Shown: piece by piece, positions 1-6,835 of the stretch
How the letters are laid out: each line of letters begins with the position of its first letter
Numbering within the stretch: position 1 is the stretch's first letter
Assembly: GCA_038200385.1 (NCBI GenBank)
Contig: JBBPYA010000138.1
Location: 1-10,623, forward strand
Source: JBBPYA01 sp038200385
Lineage (GTDB): Bacteria; Actinomycetota; Actinomycetes; Mycobacteriales; Geodermatophilaceae
DNA length: 10,623 nt
Direction: 5' to 3'
The notes under the pieces: generated by a model
Databases searched by the model: none
What the model saw: the letters and a program-made list of their open reading frames with translations, nothing else
What the model was told of the DNA's origin: nothing
Made by a program: the position numbers and the translations under genes

Positions 1-140
1 GTCAACCAGCCCCGCCGCTGGTTGAACAGCGACCTCACGTGGAGAGCCCGGTGCGGTGAGAATCGCACGCCGGGTTCGGCGGGCGGTCCGGGGAAACGGG
101 ACGACAGCAATGCCGTCACCGCGCCCCGGGCCGACCCAAC
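1..140 (+). ncRNA. 3' end of a group II intron (domain V and domain VI)
   Basis: Bases 44-77 form a 34-nt hairpin with the hallmarks of group II intron domain V. There is a basal stem starting GAGCCC with the AGC catalytic triad at 45-47, a two-base CG bulge at 68-69, and an upper stem (52-57 with 62-67) closed by a GAGA tetraloop at 58-61. It is followed by a domain VI-like element: 85-93 pairs with 124-132 over nine positions, and an inner stem ends in a GCAA loop (107-110). A134 lies seven positions from a plausible intron end at 140 (AC) and could be the branch point. Bases 2-10 pair with 17-25 in a further 9-bp hairpin, possibly the end of domain IV. No reverse transcriptase is in view; it would lie to the left. 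Whether the intron is whole or a remnant cannot be told. Only pairing and motif memory support this call. Confidence 0.72.
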
Positions 141-345
141 TGGCGCACACCCGCCGCGGCGAGAAGTACGTCACCGTGAGCTGCTCGTCGAACCTCCGGC
201 CGGCGCGGGGTCGTCCGAGCACGATGTGATTACGGCGCAGGCAGCCAGCGTCGCCATCGCAAGCCGTGTCACGCGAGAACGGTAGGAAATTGCCGGTCGC
301 GATCGGCCCCGAGTGGGTGATTGTCAATTACTGAGAGTAACTTTC
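141..345. other. Gene-free stretch between intron end and lanKC
   Basis: I see no gene I can support here. One + frame running on from the predicted exon junction reads LAHTRRGEKYVTVSCSSNLR and reaches a TGA at 227-229. It could be the tail of a gene interrupted by the intron, but I do not recognise it. From about 320 the DNA becomes clearly more A/T rich up to the lanKC start. This stretch probably carries the cluster promoter, but I could not find a -35/-10 pair with acceptable spacing and do not call one. Confidence 0.4.
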
Positions 346-3042
346 ATGAACACAGATCCAGTTCAGGATGCGCCGCCGTATGCTGATCGACATCCAAGCT
401 GGACGACGGGAGCAATTGTGGATCGTGGTCATGAGGCATATTGCCTAGCCGATCCCCATTTCTTTGAAAATCCTGTGCTGGCCCGTGATGACGACGTCGA
501 CTTTGATCTTGCGGCGCGCCGGCTGCCTGCCGGATGGGCCCGCTCGGAATTCGAGGACTGGCTGGTCTCCACGCCGCCCGCCCTCTCGTTACCCAACCAG
601 GGCTGGAAGATCCACGTTTCCGCCTCTCTGGACGGAGCGCCGGCCATCGGCGCCATCGTCTGGGACTACTGCACGGCCCGCCGCATAGCGTTCAAGTTCG
701 TGCGCAGTTCACAGCTGCTCCTGCTGGCCAACGGCAAATATGCACATCGTGGCTCGAGTGGGAAGTTCGTGACGATTTATCCAGCCGATAACGCACAATT
801 TGAGCTGCTGGCCACCGAACTCGACGAGCTCTTGCGCGGGCAGTCGGGACCCTACATCCTCAGCGATCTGCGCATCGGCGACGGCCCGGTGTATGTCCGC
901 TACGGCGGTTTCTCCGATCGGTGGTGCTTCAGCGACGGCGGGGAACTCTGCCCGGCCATCGAGGACCCGTCGGGACGCCTCGTCCCCGACCATCGAGGGT
1001 CGACGTTCGCCCCGCCGGCCTGGGCCGAGTTGCCCGACTTCCTCGAACCGCACATCGCGGCGCGGGCCCACACCACGGTGGCGGACCTGCCGTACCGCAT
1101 CGAGCGCCCGCTGCACTTCTCGAACGGCGGCGGGGTCTACCTCGCAGTGGACACCCGCAACGAACAGACCGTCGTGCTGAAGGAAGCCCGGCCGTTCGCC
1201 GGCCTGGCCATGGACGGCGAGGACGCAGTCACCCGATTGCGCCGCGAGCGGGACATGCTCCGACACCTGGCGGACCTGGACATCGTGCCCCTGGTGCTGG
1301 ACTCCTTCACTCTCGGCGAGCACGAGTTTCTGGTCATGGAGTACGTCGACGGCCAGGCGCTGAGCAACACGTTGGTGGACCGCTACCCGCTAGCGCTGCT
1401 CGGGCAGGTCGACACCGGGCAGTACGCCGACTACACCCGATGGGCGCTGGACATGCACGCCGCGGTGTCGCGAGCAGTCCAGCTGGCGCACGGCCACGAC
1501 GTCGTTATCGGAGACCTGCACCCCTTCAACGTGCTGGTCCGCCCCGATGGCAGGGTCGTCCTGATCGACCTGGAGATCGCCTCGCACCTGGCTGAGGGGC
1601 GACGCCCCAGCATTGGCGACCCCGCCTTCGCCGCACCGCGCCCGTGCTCGGGTTTCGACATCGACAACTACGCGTTGGCCTGCCTACGGCTGTTCATGTT
1701 CCTGCCGCTCACCGAGCTGATCGCCCGGGATGCGGGCAAGGCGCAACAGTTCGCCGCGGACATTGCCGAACTGTTCCCCGTGCCGGCGGAGTTCCTCGCC
1801 GAGGCGGTCCGAGTCATCACCGGCACCGACCCGCTGCCGGCGACCGTGCCGCTGCCACTGTGGCGGCCAGGCCGGGAACTCTGGCCCGAGCTGGCCGGAG
1901 ACCCGGACAGCTGGAAGAGCGTCCGCGAGTCATTGGCCGGCGCGATCCTGGCGAGTGCCACCCCCGAGCGTGCCGACCGGCTCTTCCCCGGTGACTCCGC
2001 GCAGTTCGAGCTGGGTGGCCTCAACCTCGCCCACGGTGCGGCCGGAGTCCTCTTTGCGCTGTCGGCCAGCGGCGCCGGGACGCTTCCTGAGCACGAGGAG
2101 TGGCTGGTCACCCGGGCTCGCAACCCCCAGCCGGGAACCCGGTTCGGACTGTACGACGGGCTGCACGGGGTGGCCTGGGCGCTCGATCGGCTGGGCCGCC
2201 GCGACGATGCGCTCGCCGTACTGGACATCTGCGTGGACGCCCTCGGCGGGTCGTGGGACTCCCTCGGACCCGACCTGTTCGGCGGACTGTCGGGCATCGG
2301 GCTCAACCTCGCGCATTTCGCCACCGAGACCGGCGATGCCGCGCTGTGGCAGCTGGCCGGTGAGGTTGCGCAGGTCCTGGCCGACGACCTCGGCGGCGAG
2401 ACGGACGTGCCCAAGCAGAGCGGCGGCAAGAACCCGCACGCGGGAGTCATCCGGGGGTCGTCCGGACCGGCGATGCTGTTCCTCCGGCTCTACGAGCGCA
2501 GCGGCGAGCCGACCCTGCTCGACCTCGCTGCCACCGCGTTGCGCCAGGACCTGCGCCGTTGCATCCTGCGCGAGGACGGTGCACTGGAGGTCGACGAGGG
2601 CTTCCGGACCATGCCTTACCTGGCGGACGGCAGCATCGGCATCGGGATGGTGCTGGAGCGCTATCTCGGCCACGCCCACGACGAGCGGTTCGCGACGGCT
2701 GCGGCGCAGATCCGGGTGGCCGCCAGCTCGCAGTTCTACATCGAACCGGGGCTGTTCTCCGGCCGGGCCGGGATGATCCTCTACCTCAGCCGCCACCTGC
2801 GCGACGCGGCGGCTGTGCCTGACCTGGTTAGCGGCCATATCCAGCGGCTGGCCTGGCACGCGGTGGGCTACCAGGGCCAGCTGGCCTTCCCCGGCGGGCA
2901 ACTGCTGCGGCTGTCCATGGATCTGGCCACCGGCAGCGCCGGCGTACTGCTCGCGATCGGCGCGGCGCTGCACGACGAAACCATCGATCTTCCCCTGTTC
3001 GGTCCCGCTCCGGTGGACCGGACGACAGCTGAGAGGAGGTGA
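346..3042 (+). CDS. lanKC: Class III lanthipeptide synthetase (LanKC, RamC-like)
   Basis: Cytoplasmic trifunctional enzyme predicted to phosphorylate Ser/Thr of the adjacent precursor, eliminate phosphate and cyclise the dehydroresidues onto Cys. With the ATG at 346 it has 898 residues, usual for the family. The N-terminal lyase-type region (about 1-240) includes the AYCLADPHFFE segment. The kinase-like region has a glycine-rich loop SNGGGVYLA (259-267), Lys279 in VVLKEA, Glu301, the catalytic segment GDLHPFNVLV (389-398) and metal-binding DLE (408-410). The LanC-like region (about 550-875) keeps the Gly-rich helix motifs but has MPYLADGSIGIG (756-767) and GLFSGRAGM (802-810) where zinc-binding Cys and Cys-His would lie. 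That makes it class III, not class IV. The start at 346 was chosen over GTG 313 because GAGAG at 332-336 precedes it and the upstream codons look non-coding. A rare TTA Leu codon lies at 589-591, and the first 45 or so codons are A/T richer than the rest. The stop overlaps the lanA Shine-Dalgarno. Confidence 0.95.
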   Translation: MNTDPVQDAPPYADRHPSWTTGAIVDRGHEAYCLADPHFFENPVLARDDDVDFDLAARRLPAGWARSEFEDWLVSTPPALSLPNQGWKIHVSASLDGAPAIGAIVWDYCTARRIAFKFVRSSQLLLLANGKYAHRGSSGKFVTIYPADNAQFELLATELDELLRGQSGPYILSDLRIGDGPVYVRYGGFSDRWCFSDGGELCPAIEDPSGRLVPDHRGSTFAPPAWAELPDFLEPHIAARAHTTVADLPYRIERPLHFSNGGGVYLAVDTRNEQTVVLKEARPFAGLAMDGEDAVTRLRRERDMLRHLADLDIVPLVLDSFTLGEHEFLVMEYVDGQALSNTLVDRYPLALLGQVDTGQYADYTRWALDMHAAVSRAVQLAHGHDVVIGDLHPFNVLVRPDGRVVLIDLEIASHLAEGRRPSIGDPAFAAPRPCSGFDIDNYALACLRLFMFLPLTELIARDAGKAQQFAADIAELFPVPAEFLAEAVRVITGTDPLPATVPLPLWRPGRELWPELAGDPDSWKSVRESLAGAILASATPERADRLFPGDSAQFELGGLNLAHGAAGVLFALSASGAGTLPEHEEWLVTRARNPQPGTRFGLYDGLHGVAWALDRLGRRDDALAVLDICVDALGGSWDSLGPDLFGGLSGIGLNLAHFATETGDAALWQLAGEVAQVLADDLGGETDVPKQSGGKNPHAGVIRGSSGPAMLFLRLYERSGEPTLLDLAATALRQDLRRCILREDGALEVDEGFRTMPYLADGSIGIGMVLERYLGHAHDERFATAAAQIRVAASSQFYIEPGLFSGRAGMILYLSRHLRDAAAVPDLVSGHIQRLAWHAVGYQGQLAFPGGQLLRLSMDLATGSAGVLLAIGAALHDETIDLPLFGPAPVDRTTAERR
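3034..3040 (+). promoter_or_regulatory. Strong Shine-Dalgarno of lanA, overlapping the lanKC stop
   Basis: AGGAGGT at 3034-3040 is a full-strength ribosome binding site 8 nt before the ATG at 3049. Its last T is also the first base of the lanKC TGA stop (3040-3042), so translation of synthetase and precursor may be linked. It is the best Shine-Dalgarno I see in the window, as expected for a peptide needed in excess over its enzyme. It also supports 3049 as a real start for this very short gene. Confidence 0.88.
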
Positions 3043-3048
3043 ATTCAC

Positions 3049-3174
3049 ATGGCACTTCTCGACCTGCAGGGTCTCAGCATTGATGAGACCAACCTGTTCG
3101 GTGGTGGCGGGCGGCGCAGCCGCCGCAGCCAGCGGTGTGGCGGCGGAAGCCGCCTGAGCCTCACGCTCTGCTGA
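3049..3174 (+). CDS. lanA: Class III lanthipeptide precursor peptide, Arg/Gly-rich core
   Basis: A 41-residue ribosomal precursor for the LanKC encoded 6 bases upstream. The leader begins MALLDLQGLSIDETNLF, carrying the LLDLQ-type recognition motif of SapB/AmfS-family leaders, with acidic residues D5, D12 and E13. After Gly18-Gly21 comes a region with six Arg (R22, R23, R25, R26, R29, R35). Two ring motifs are visible: S24-x-x-S27-x-x-C30 and S34-x-x-S37-x-x-x-C41. This is the Ser-x2-Ser-xn-Cys pattern that class III enzymes turn into labionin or lanthionine. The two rings are joined by Gly31-Gly33, and the peptide ends on its last Cys. The second ring has standard spacing; the first is one residue shorter. 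Position between lanKC and two exporter genes matches ramS. The core differs strongly from the hydrophobic cores of SapB, AmfS and erythreapeptin. The leader cleavage site is unknown, perhaps within or just after the Gly run. Confidence 0.9.
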   Translation: MALLDLQGLSIDETNLFGGGGRRSRRSQRCGGGSRLSLTLC

Positions 3175-3200
3175 GAACGGGGCATCAGTTGACCGGCGAT

Positions 3201-3237
3201 CCGGCAGTCGTCCCGGCGAAAGCTGGACGACTGCCGG
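3201..3237 (+). terminator. Perfect 13-bp hairpin between lanA and the exporter genes
   Basis: CCGGCAGTCGTCC (3201-3213) is the exact reverse complement of 3225-3237, leaving an 11-nt loop. It begins 26 nt after the lanA stop and ends 32 nt before the start of the first exporter gene. The bases after it (TCTCGTCTCCC) are pyrimidine-rich but not a T run. It may be a partial terminator or a 3' stabiliser of the lanKC-lanA transcript, giving more precursor mRNA than exporter mRNA. Confidence 0.7.
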
Positions 3238-3269
3238 TCTCGTCTCCCAGACTGCGAAGGGAGTCGGCG

Positions 3270-5003
3270 ATGGAGGCGTCTGCCCAAGACGCGTTGCCAG
3301 TACGCCGGCTCCTCACCCAGATCGGTGTCCAGGCCGGCCCCTGGGCCGCAGTCCTGGCGGTGAATGCCCTGCTGCTCGCCGCCGCGGAACTGGCCTTTCC
3401 GGCCGTGCTGGGTGGCACGATCGACGCCCTGTTGTCGGGATCCACCGACGGGTCGATCATCACGCTGACCCTGGTGGTCACATTGCTGATCCTCGGCGGC
3501 GCCGCCGAAGACTGGGCCGTCGCCGGCGGCACGGCACGATCCACCGCGCGGCTGCGCACCCGGACGTTGCGCCACGTCCTCGCCGTCGGCTATCGCGGCA
3601 CCAGCGGGTTCGCGCCCGGTGACATCAGCGCCCGGCTGGTCGGCAACACCGCGGAGGCCGGCAGCATCGCTGCGGATGTCATCCGTGCCGGGGTGACCGT
3701 GCTGCCCGCCGCCGGCGGCACCATCGCGCTCTTCCTGATCGACCCGTGGCTCGGCGTGACGTTCCTGGTAGGCGCCCCAGTCCTGCTGATCGTCCTGTGG
3801 CTGTTCGCCAAGCAGGCAGCCGACCTGGCCACGCACTACCTCACCGCGCAGGGCCGGATCGCCGCGCGGCTGGGTCAGGCCCGGCTCGGTGCCCGGACGA
3901 TTGCCACCGCAGGCACCGCAGACCGCGAGATCGAACGGGTCCTGGCTCCGCTGCCCGAGCTCAACCTGCATGGCGTGGGGATGTGGCGCGCGCAGAGCCG
4001 GATCACCGTGCAGGACATGTTGATCCTCGCCGTGCTGGAGATCGCGGTCCTCGCAGTCGCGGGCTGGGAGCTGTCCCGCGGGCGGATCACCCCCGGCGAG
4101 CTGGTCGCGGCCAGCCAGTACGTCGGCCTGGCAGCGACGATCAGCGCGATCGCGCCGTCGATCAACCGGGTGGCGCGTGCCCGCGCCGCCGCCACCCGGC
4201 TCAACGAGCTGCTCACGGTGGCGCCGACCCGATACGGCACCTCGTCGCTACCCCCGCAGGGCGGCCGGCTCGAACTGCGGGCTGTGACCGTGCGCCGCAG
4301 TGACCGGCACGCGCTGGATCGGGTCAGCGTGGTAATCCCAGCCGGCGCGGTGGTAGCAGTGGTCGGGCCGAGCGGCTCGGGCAAGTCATTGCTGGCCGGC
4401 CTCATCGCACGGCTGTCCGATCCCGACCAGGGTGAGGTGCTGCTCGACGGCGTCGCCCTCACGGCGTTGGGCCACGACGAGCTGCGCGGCGCAGTGGGCT
4501 ACGCGTTCGCCCGACCGACTCCGCTGGGTGGCACACTCGGCCAGTCCATCGCTTTCGGCAGCCACGGCGTCCAGGACCGCGACATCGAGGCGGCAGCGCG
4601 CGCCGCGCGCGCCGACAGCTTCATCCGGCGAATGCCACAGGGCTACGACACGCCGCTGGGGCAGGCTCCGATGTCCGGGGGCGAACTGCAACGACTCGGC
4701 CTGGCCCGCAGCTTCGCCCACCCCGGCCGGGTCCTCGTCCTCGACGACGTCGCGACCAGCCTGGACACGGTCACTGAACACGAGATCAGCCAGGCATTGC
4801 TCGCCATGACCGGGCGAACCCGGGTGCTGGTAGCGCACCGCGCCTCCACCGCCGCGCGGGCCGATATCGTGATCTGGCTCGACGGCGGGGTGCTGCGCGC
4901 CGTCGCAGCGCACGACAAGCTGTGGTCGGACCCGGACTACCGGGCGCTCTACGAGGCGACGCCCGACCGGGCGCCCGCGATCGCGGTCGCGGTGACGTCA
5001 TGA
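3270..5003 (+). CDS. ABC exporter half-transporter, RamA-like (degenerate catalytic site)
   Basis: Inner-membrane half-transporter with a fused ATPase, predicted to pair with the next gene product and export the lanthipeptide. With the ATG at 3270 it has 577 residues. AAGGGAG at 3257-3263 lies 6 nt upstream; longer in-frame starts would run through lanA and its hairpin. Hydrophobic segments lie around residues 24-46, 62-80, 140-158, 161-180, 248-265 and 280-296, i.e. six membrane spans. In the nucleotide-binding domain I see Walker A GPSGSGKS (366-373), signature MSGGELQR (468-475), Walker B VLVLDD (488-493) and the switch His523. Two key residues are changed. The catalytic Glu after Walker B is Asp493, and the Q-loop reads GYAFARP where a VPQ-type sequence is usual. 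So this half has a weakened ATP site. Its stop overlaps the next start (ATGA). Position corresponds to ramA/amfA. Confidence 0.92.
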   Translation: MEASAQDALPVRRLLTQIGVQAGPWAAVLAVNALLLAAAELAFPAVLGGTIDALLSGSTDGSIITLTLVVTLLILGGAAEDWAVAGGTARSTARLRTRTLRHVLAVGYRGTSGFAPGDISARLVGNTAEAGSIAADVIRAGVTVLPAAGGTIALFLIDPWLGVTFLVGAPVLLIVLWLFAKQAADLATHYLTAQGRIAARLGQARLGARTIATAGTADREIERVLAPLPELNLHGVGMWRAQSRITVQDMLILAVLEIAVLAVAGWELSRGRITPGELVAASQYVGLAATISAIAPSINRVARARAAATRLNELLTVAPTRYGTSSLPPQGGRLELRAVTVRRSDRHALDRVSVVIPAGAVVAVVGPSGSGKSLLAGLIARLSDPDQGEVLLDGVALTALGHDELRGAVGYAFARPTPLGGTLGQSIAFGSHGVQDRDIEAAARAARADSFIRRMPQGYDTPLGQAPMSGGELQRLGLARSFAHPGRVLVLDDVATSLDTVTEHEISQALLAMTGRTRVLVAHRASTAARADIVIWLDGGVLRAVAAHDKLWSDPDYRALYEATPDRAPAIAVAVTS

Positions 5004-6835
5004 CGACAGCCACCGCTGCCGTCATGCCTCCCGGGCACGGTCGGCATCGCAGCACCGTCGGCGCCGAAGCGCGCGGACTGTTGCTGACAGGGGCACGCGA
5101 ACGGCGTTCGGAGTTTCGCGGCCTGGCCGGTTGGTCCGTCCTCGAGGCGGTGCCCACGTTGCTGTCCGGACTTGTCGTGGCCAGGGCAATCGACGACGGG
5201 TTCCTGATCGGGCGGCCGGGGATCGGGCTGTTCTGGCTCGCTGTTCTCGGTATCAGCGTGCTCGTGGGGTCGTGGGGGACCCGGCATACGCTGGCCCGGT
5301 TGGCGGCGGTCGTCGAGCCGTTCCGGGACGATCTGGTACGCCGGGTCGTGCGAGCAGCGGTCCGCCGGCCGACCCCGGTCGGCGATGCCGACCAAGGCGG
5401 TGACGTCGCCAGGCTGACCCAGCACGTCGAGATCGTGCGGGAGGCATACGCCGCGGTCCTGATGGTGGGGCAGCGGTTCCTCGTCATCGTGCTGAGCACG
5501 ACCGTCGGACTGGTCGTGCTCGACCCCGGCCTGCTGGCCCTCGTGCTGCCCCCGGTGGCGCTGGCCCTCGTCCTCTTCGCCTGCACCCTGCGCGGAATGG
5601 CCCGCGGGCAACGTGACTCGATCCTGGCCGACGAACGCCTGTCCGACAGCTCGGCTGCCCTCGGCGTCGGGATGCGTGACGTGGTGGTCTGTGGCGGCGA
5701 GGACCTGATTTGCAAAGACGTCGGCCGGCATATCGCCAGCCAGGCCGCCGCAACGGTCGGGCTCGGCCGGCGTACGGCGCTGGCCACCGCCGTGGTCGCG
5801 TTGGGTGGCTGGCTGCCGGTCCTGCTGCTCCTGGCCACCGGACCGGCCCTGGTGGCCCGGGGTGCGACCGCCGGGGTGATCCTCGGGGCCGTCGCCTACA
5901 CCCTGCAGGGCCTGCAGCCCGCACTGCAGACCTTCGCCGACGGCCTGAGCGGTCCGGGTCTGTGGCTGATGGTCACGACCGGTCGACTCGTTGAGACCAC
6001 CAAGGCCGAGACAACTGCCGAGACCACCTCGTCCCAGCCCGCGGACGGGCACCACGGGGCCGGGTCCGATCTGGTGCTCGAGGACGTGAGTTTCGGCTAC
6101 AGCCCCTGGGCGGCGCCGGTCGTCCGCCGGTTGGACCTGACCATCCCGGCAGGGGACCACCTCGCCGTCGTGGGGCCGAGCGGCATCGGAAAGTCCACGC
6201 TGGCCGGGCTGTTGACCGGGCTGCTCACGCCCGCGAGCGGCCGGGTCCTGATCGCCGGCGCAGACCTGACGTCGTGGCCGAATGCCGAACTGGCACACCT
6301 GCGGGTGCTCATCCCGCAGGAGGCCTACGTCTTCGCCGGCTCGGTGCGCGACAACCTGGAGTACCTCGCGCTCGGGGTCGCCGACGCCCAACTGGCCGTC
6401 GCGGTGGACCGCCTAGGGGCTCGTCGTCTTGTCGAGCGCCTCGGCGGATACGACGCCGTGCTCGACCCGACGGAACTGTCCTCCGGGGAGCAGCAGCTGA
6501 TCACCCTGGTGCGGGCCTACCTGTCCCCGGCGCCGGTGGTTGTCCTGGACGAGGCCACCTGCCATCTTGACCCGGCCGCCGAGGCCCGTGTCGAGCGGGC
6601 GTTCGCCGGGCGGAGCGGCACTCTTGTGGTGATCGCGCACCGGATGAGTTCGGCGCTGCGGGCGCGTCGCATCCTGGTCATGGACGGGTCGCAGGCACGG
6701 CTGGGTGACCATGAGGACCTCCTGCTGAACTCCGCGCTCTACCGTGATCTCGTCGGGCACTGGAACGGGTCCGGTCAGCGGGTGGTAGCAGTCAGGACAC
6801 AGTCGCCGCACAACCCCGCATCGGGCACGGGGTAG
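5000..6835 (+). CDS. ABC exporter half-transporter, RamB-like
   Basis: Partner half-transporter, 611 residues from the ATG at 5000, which overlaps the preceding stop by ATGA and suggests coupled synthesis of a heterodimer. Hydrophobic spans lie around residues 46-66, 73-91, 152-174, 177-195, 260-282 and 288-305. They are followed by a Thr/Glu/Ala-rich linker at about 332-345. The ATPase domain has Walker A GPSGIGKST (392-400), Q-loop Gln440 in LIPQEAYVF, Walker B VVVLDE (513-518) with an intact catalytic Glu518, and His547 in VIAHRMS. Its signature is LSSGEQQ (493-499) instead of LSGGQ. Combined with the altered Walker B and Q-loop of its neighbour, the heterodimer would have one competent and one degenerate ATP site. 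There is no N-terminal peptidase domain, so leader removal must be done elsewhere. The family also includes TmrA/B-type drug exporters, but position points to lanthipeptide export. Confidence 0.92.
   Translation: MTTATAAVMPPGHGRHRSTVGAEARGLLLTGARERRSEFRGLAGWSVLEAVPTLLSGLVVARAIDDGFLIGRPGIGLFWLAVLGISVLVGSWGTRHTLARLAAVVEPFRDDLVRRVVRAAVRRPTPVGDADQGGDVARLTQHVEIVREAYAAVLMVGQRFLVIVLSTTVGLVVLDPGLLALVLPPVALALVLFACTLRGMARGQRDSILADERLSDSSAALGVGMRDVVVCGGEDLICKDVGRHIASQAAATVGLGRRTALATAVVALGGWLPVLLLLATGPALVARGATAGVILGAVAYTLQGLQPALQTFADGLSGPGLWLMVTTGRLVETTKAETTAETTSSQPADGHHGAGSDLVLEDVSFGYSPWAAPVVRRLDLTIPAGDHLAVVGPSGIGKSTLAGLLTGLLTPASGRVLIAGADLTSWPNAELAHLRVLIPQEAYVFAGSVRDNLEYLALGVADAQLAVAVDRLGARRLVERLGGYDAVLDPTELSSGEQQLITLVRAYLSPAPVVVLDEATCHLDPAAEARVERAFAGRSGTLVVIAHRMSSALRARRILVMDGSQARLGDHEDLLLNSALYRDLVGHWNGSGQRVVAVRTQSPHNPASGTG

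Noticed and set aside
22..285. 87-codon + strand open frame at the left edge
   Set aside because: It runs straight through the folded group II intron domains V and VI, and its product is low-complexity Arg/Gly/Pro with no motif.
313..345. GTG at 313 as the lanKC start
   Set aside because: No Shine-Dalgarno stands before it, and it adds eleven residues with a TTA codon. The ATG at 346 has GAGAG upstream and gives a family-like N-terminus.
346..3042. Class IV lanthipeptide synthetase (LanL)
   Set aside because: The LanC-like part lacks the Cys, Cys and His zinc ligands that LanL proteins keep. The adjacent precursor with LLDLQ leader and Ser-x2-Ser-xn-Cys motifs is class III.
1930..3048. 372-codon - strand frame opposite lanKC
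   Set aside because: Its codons mirror the lanKC frame and the product is Gln/Arg/Gly-rich without a domain; lanKC is certain here.
3135..3269. N-terminal extension of the first exporter protein from GTG 3135
   Set aside because: It would overlap the lanA core and read through the 13-bp hairpin, with Arg/Pro-rich non-membrane sequence. The ATG at 3270 has a good Shine-Dalgarno and starts right before the first membrane span.
4922..4999. N-terminal extension of the second exporter protein from GTG 4922
   Set aside because: It lies wholly inside the end of the preceding gene. The ATG at 5000 gives the common ATGA overlap and a normal length.
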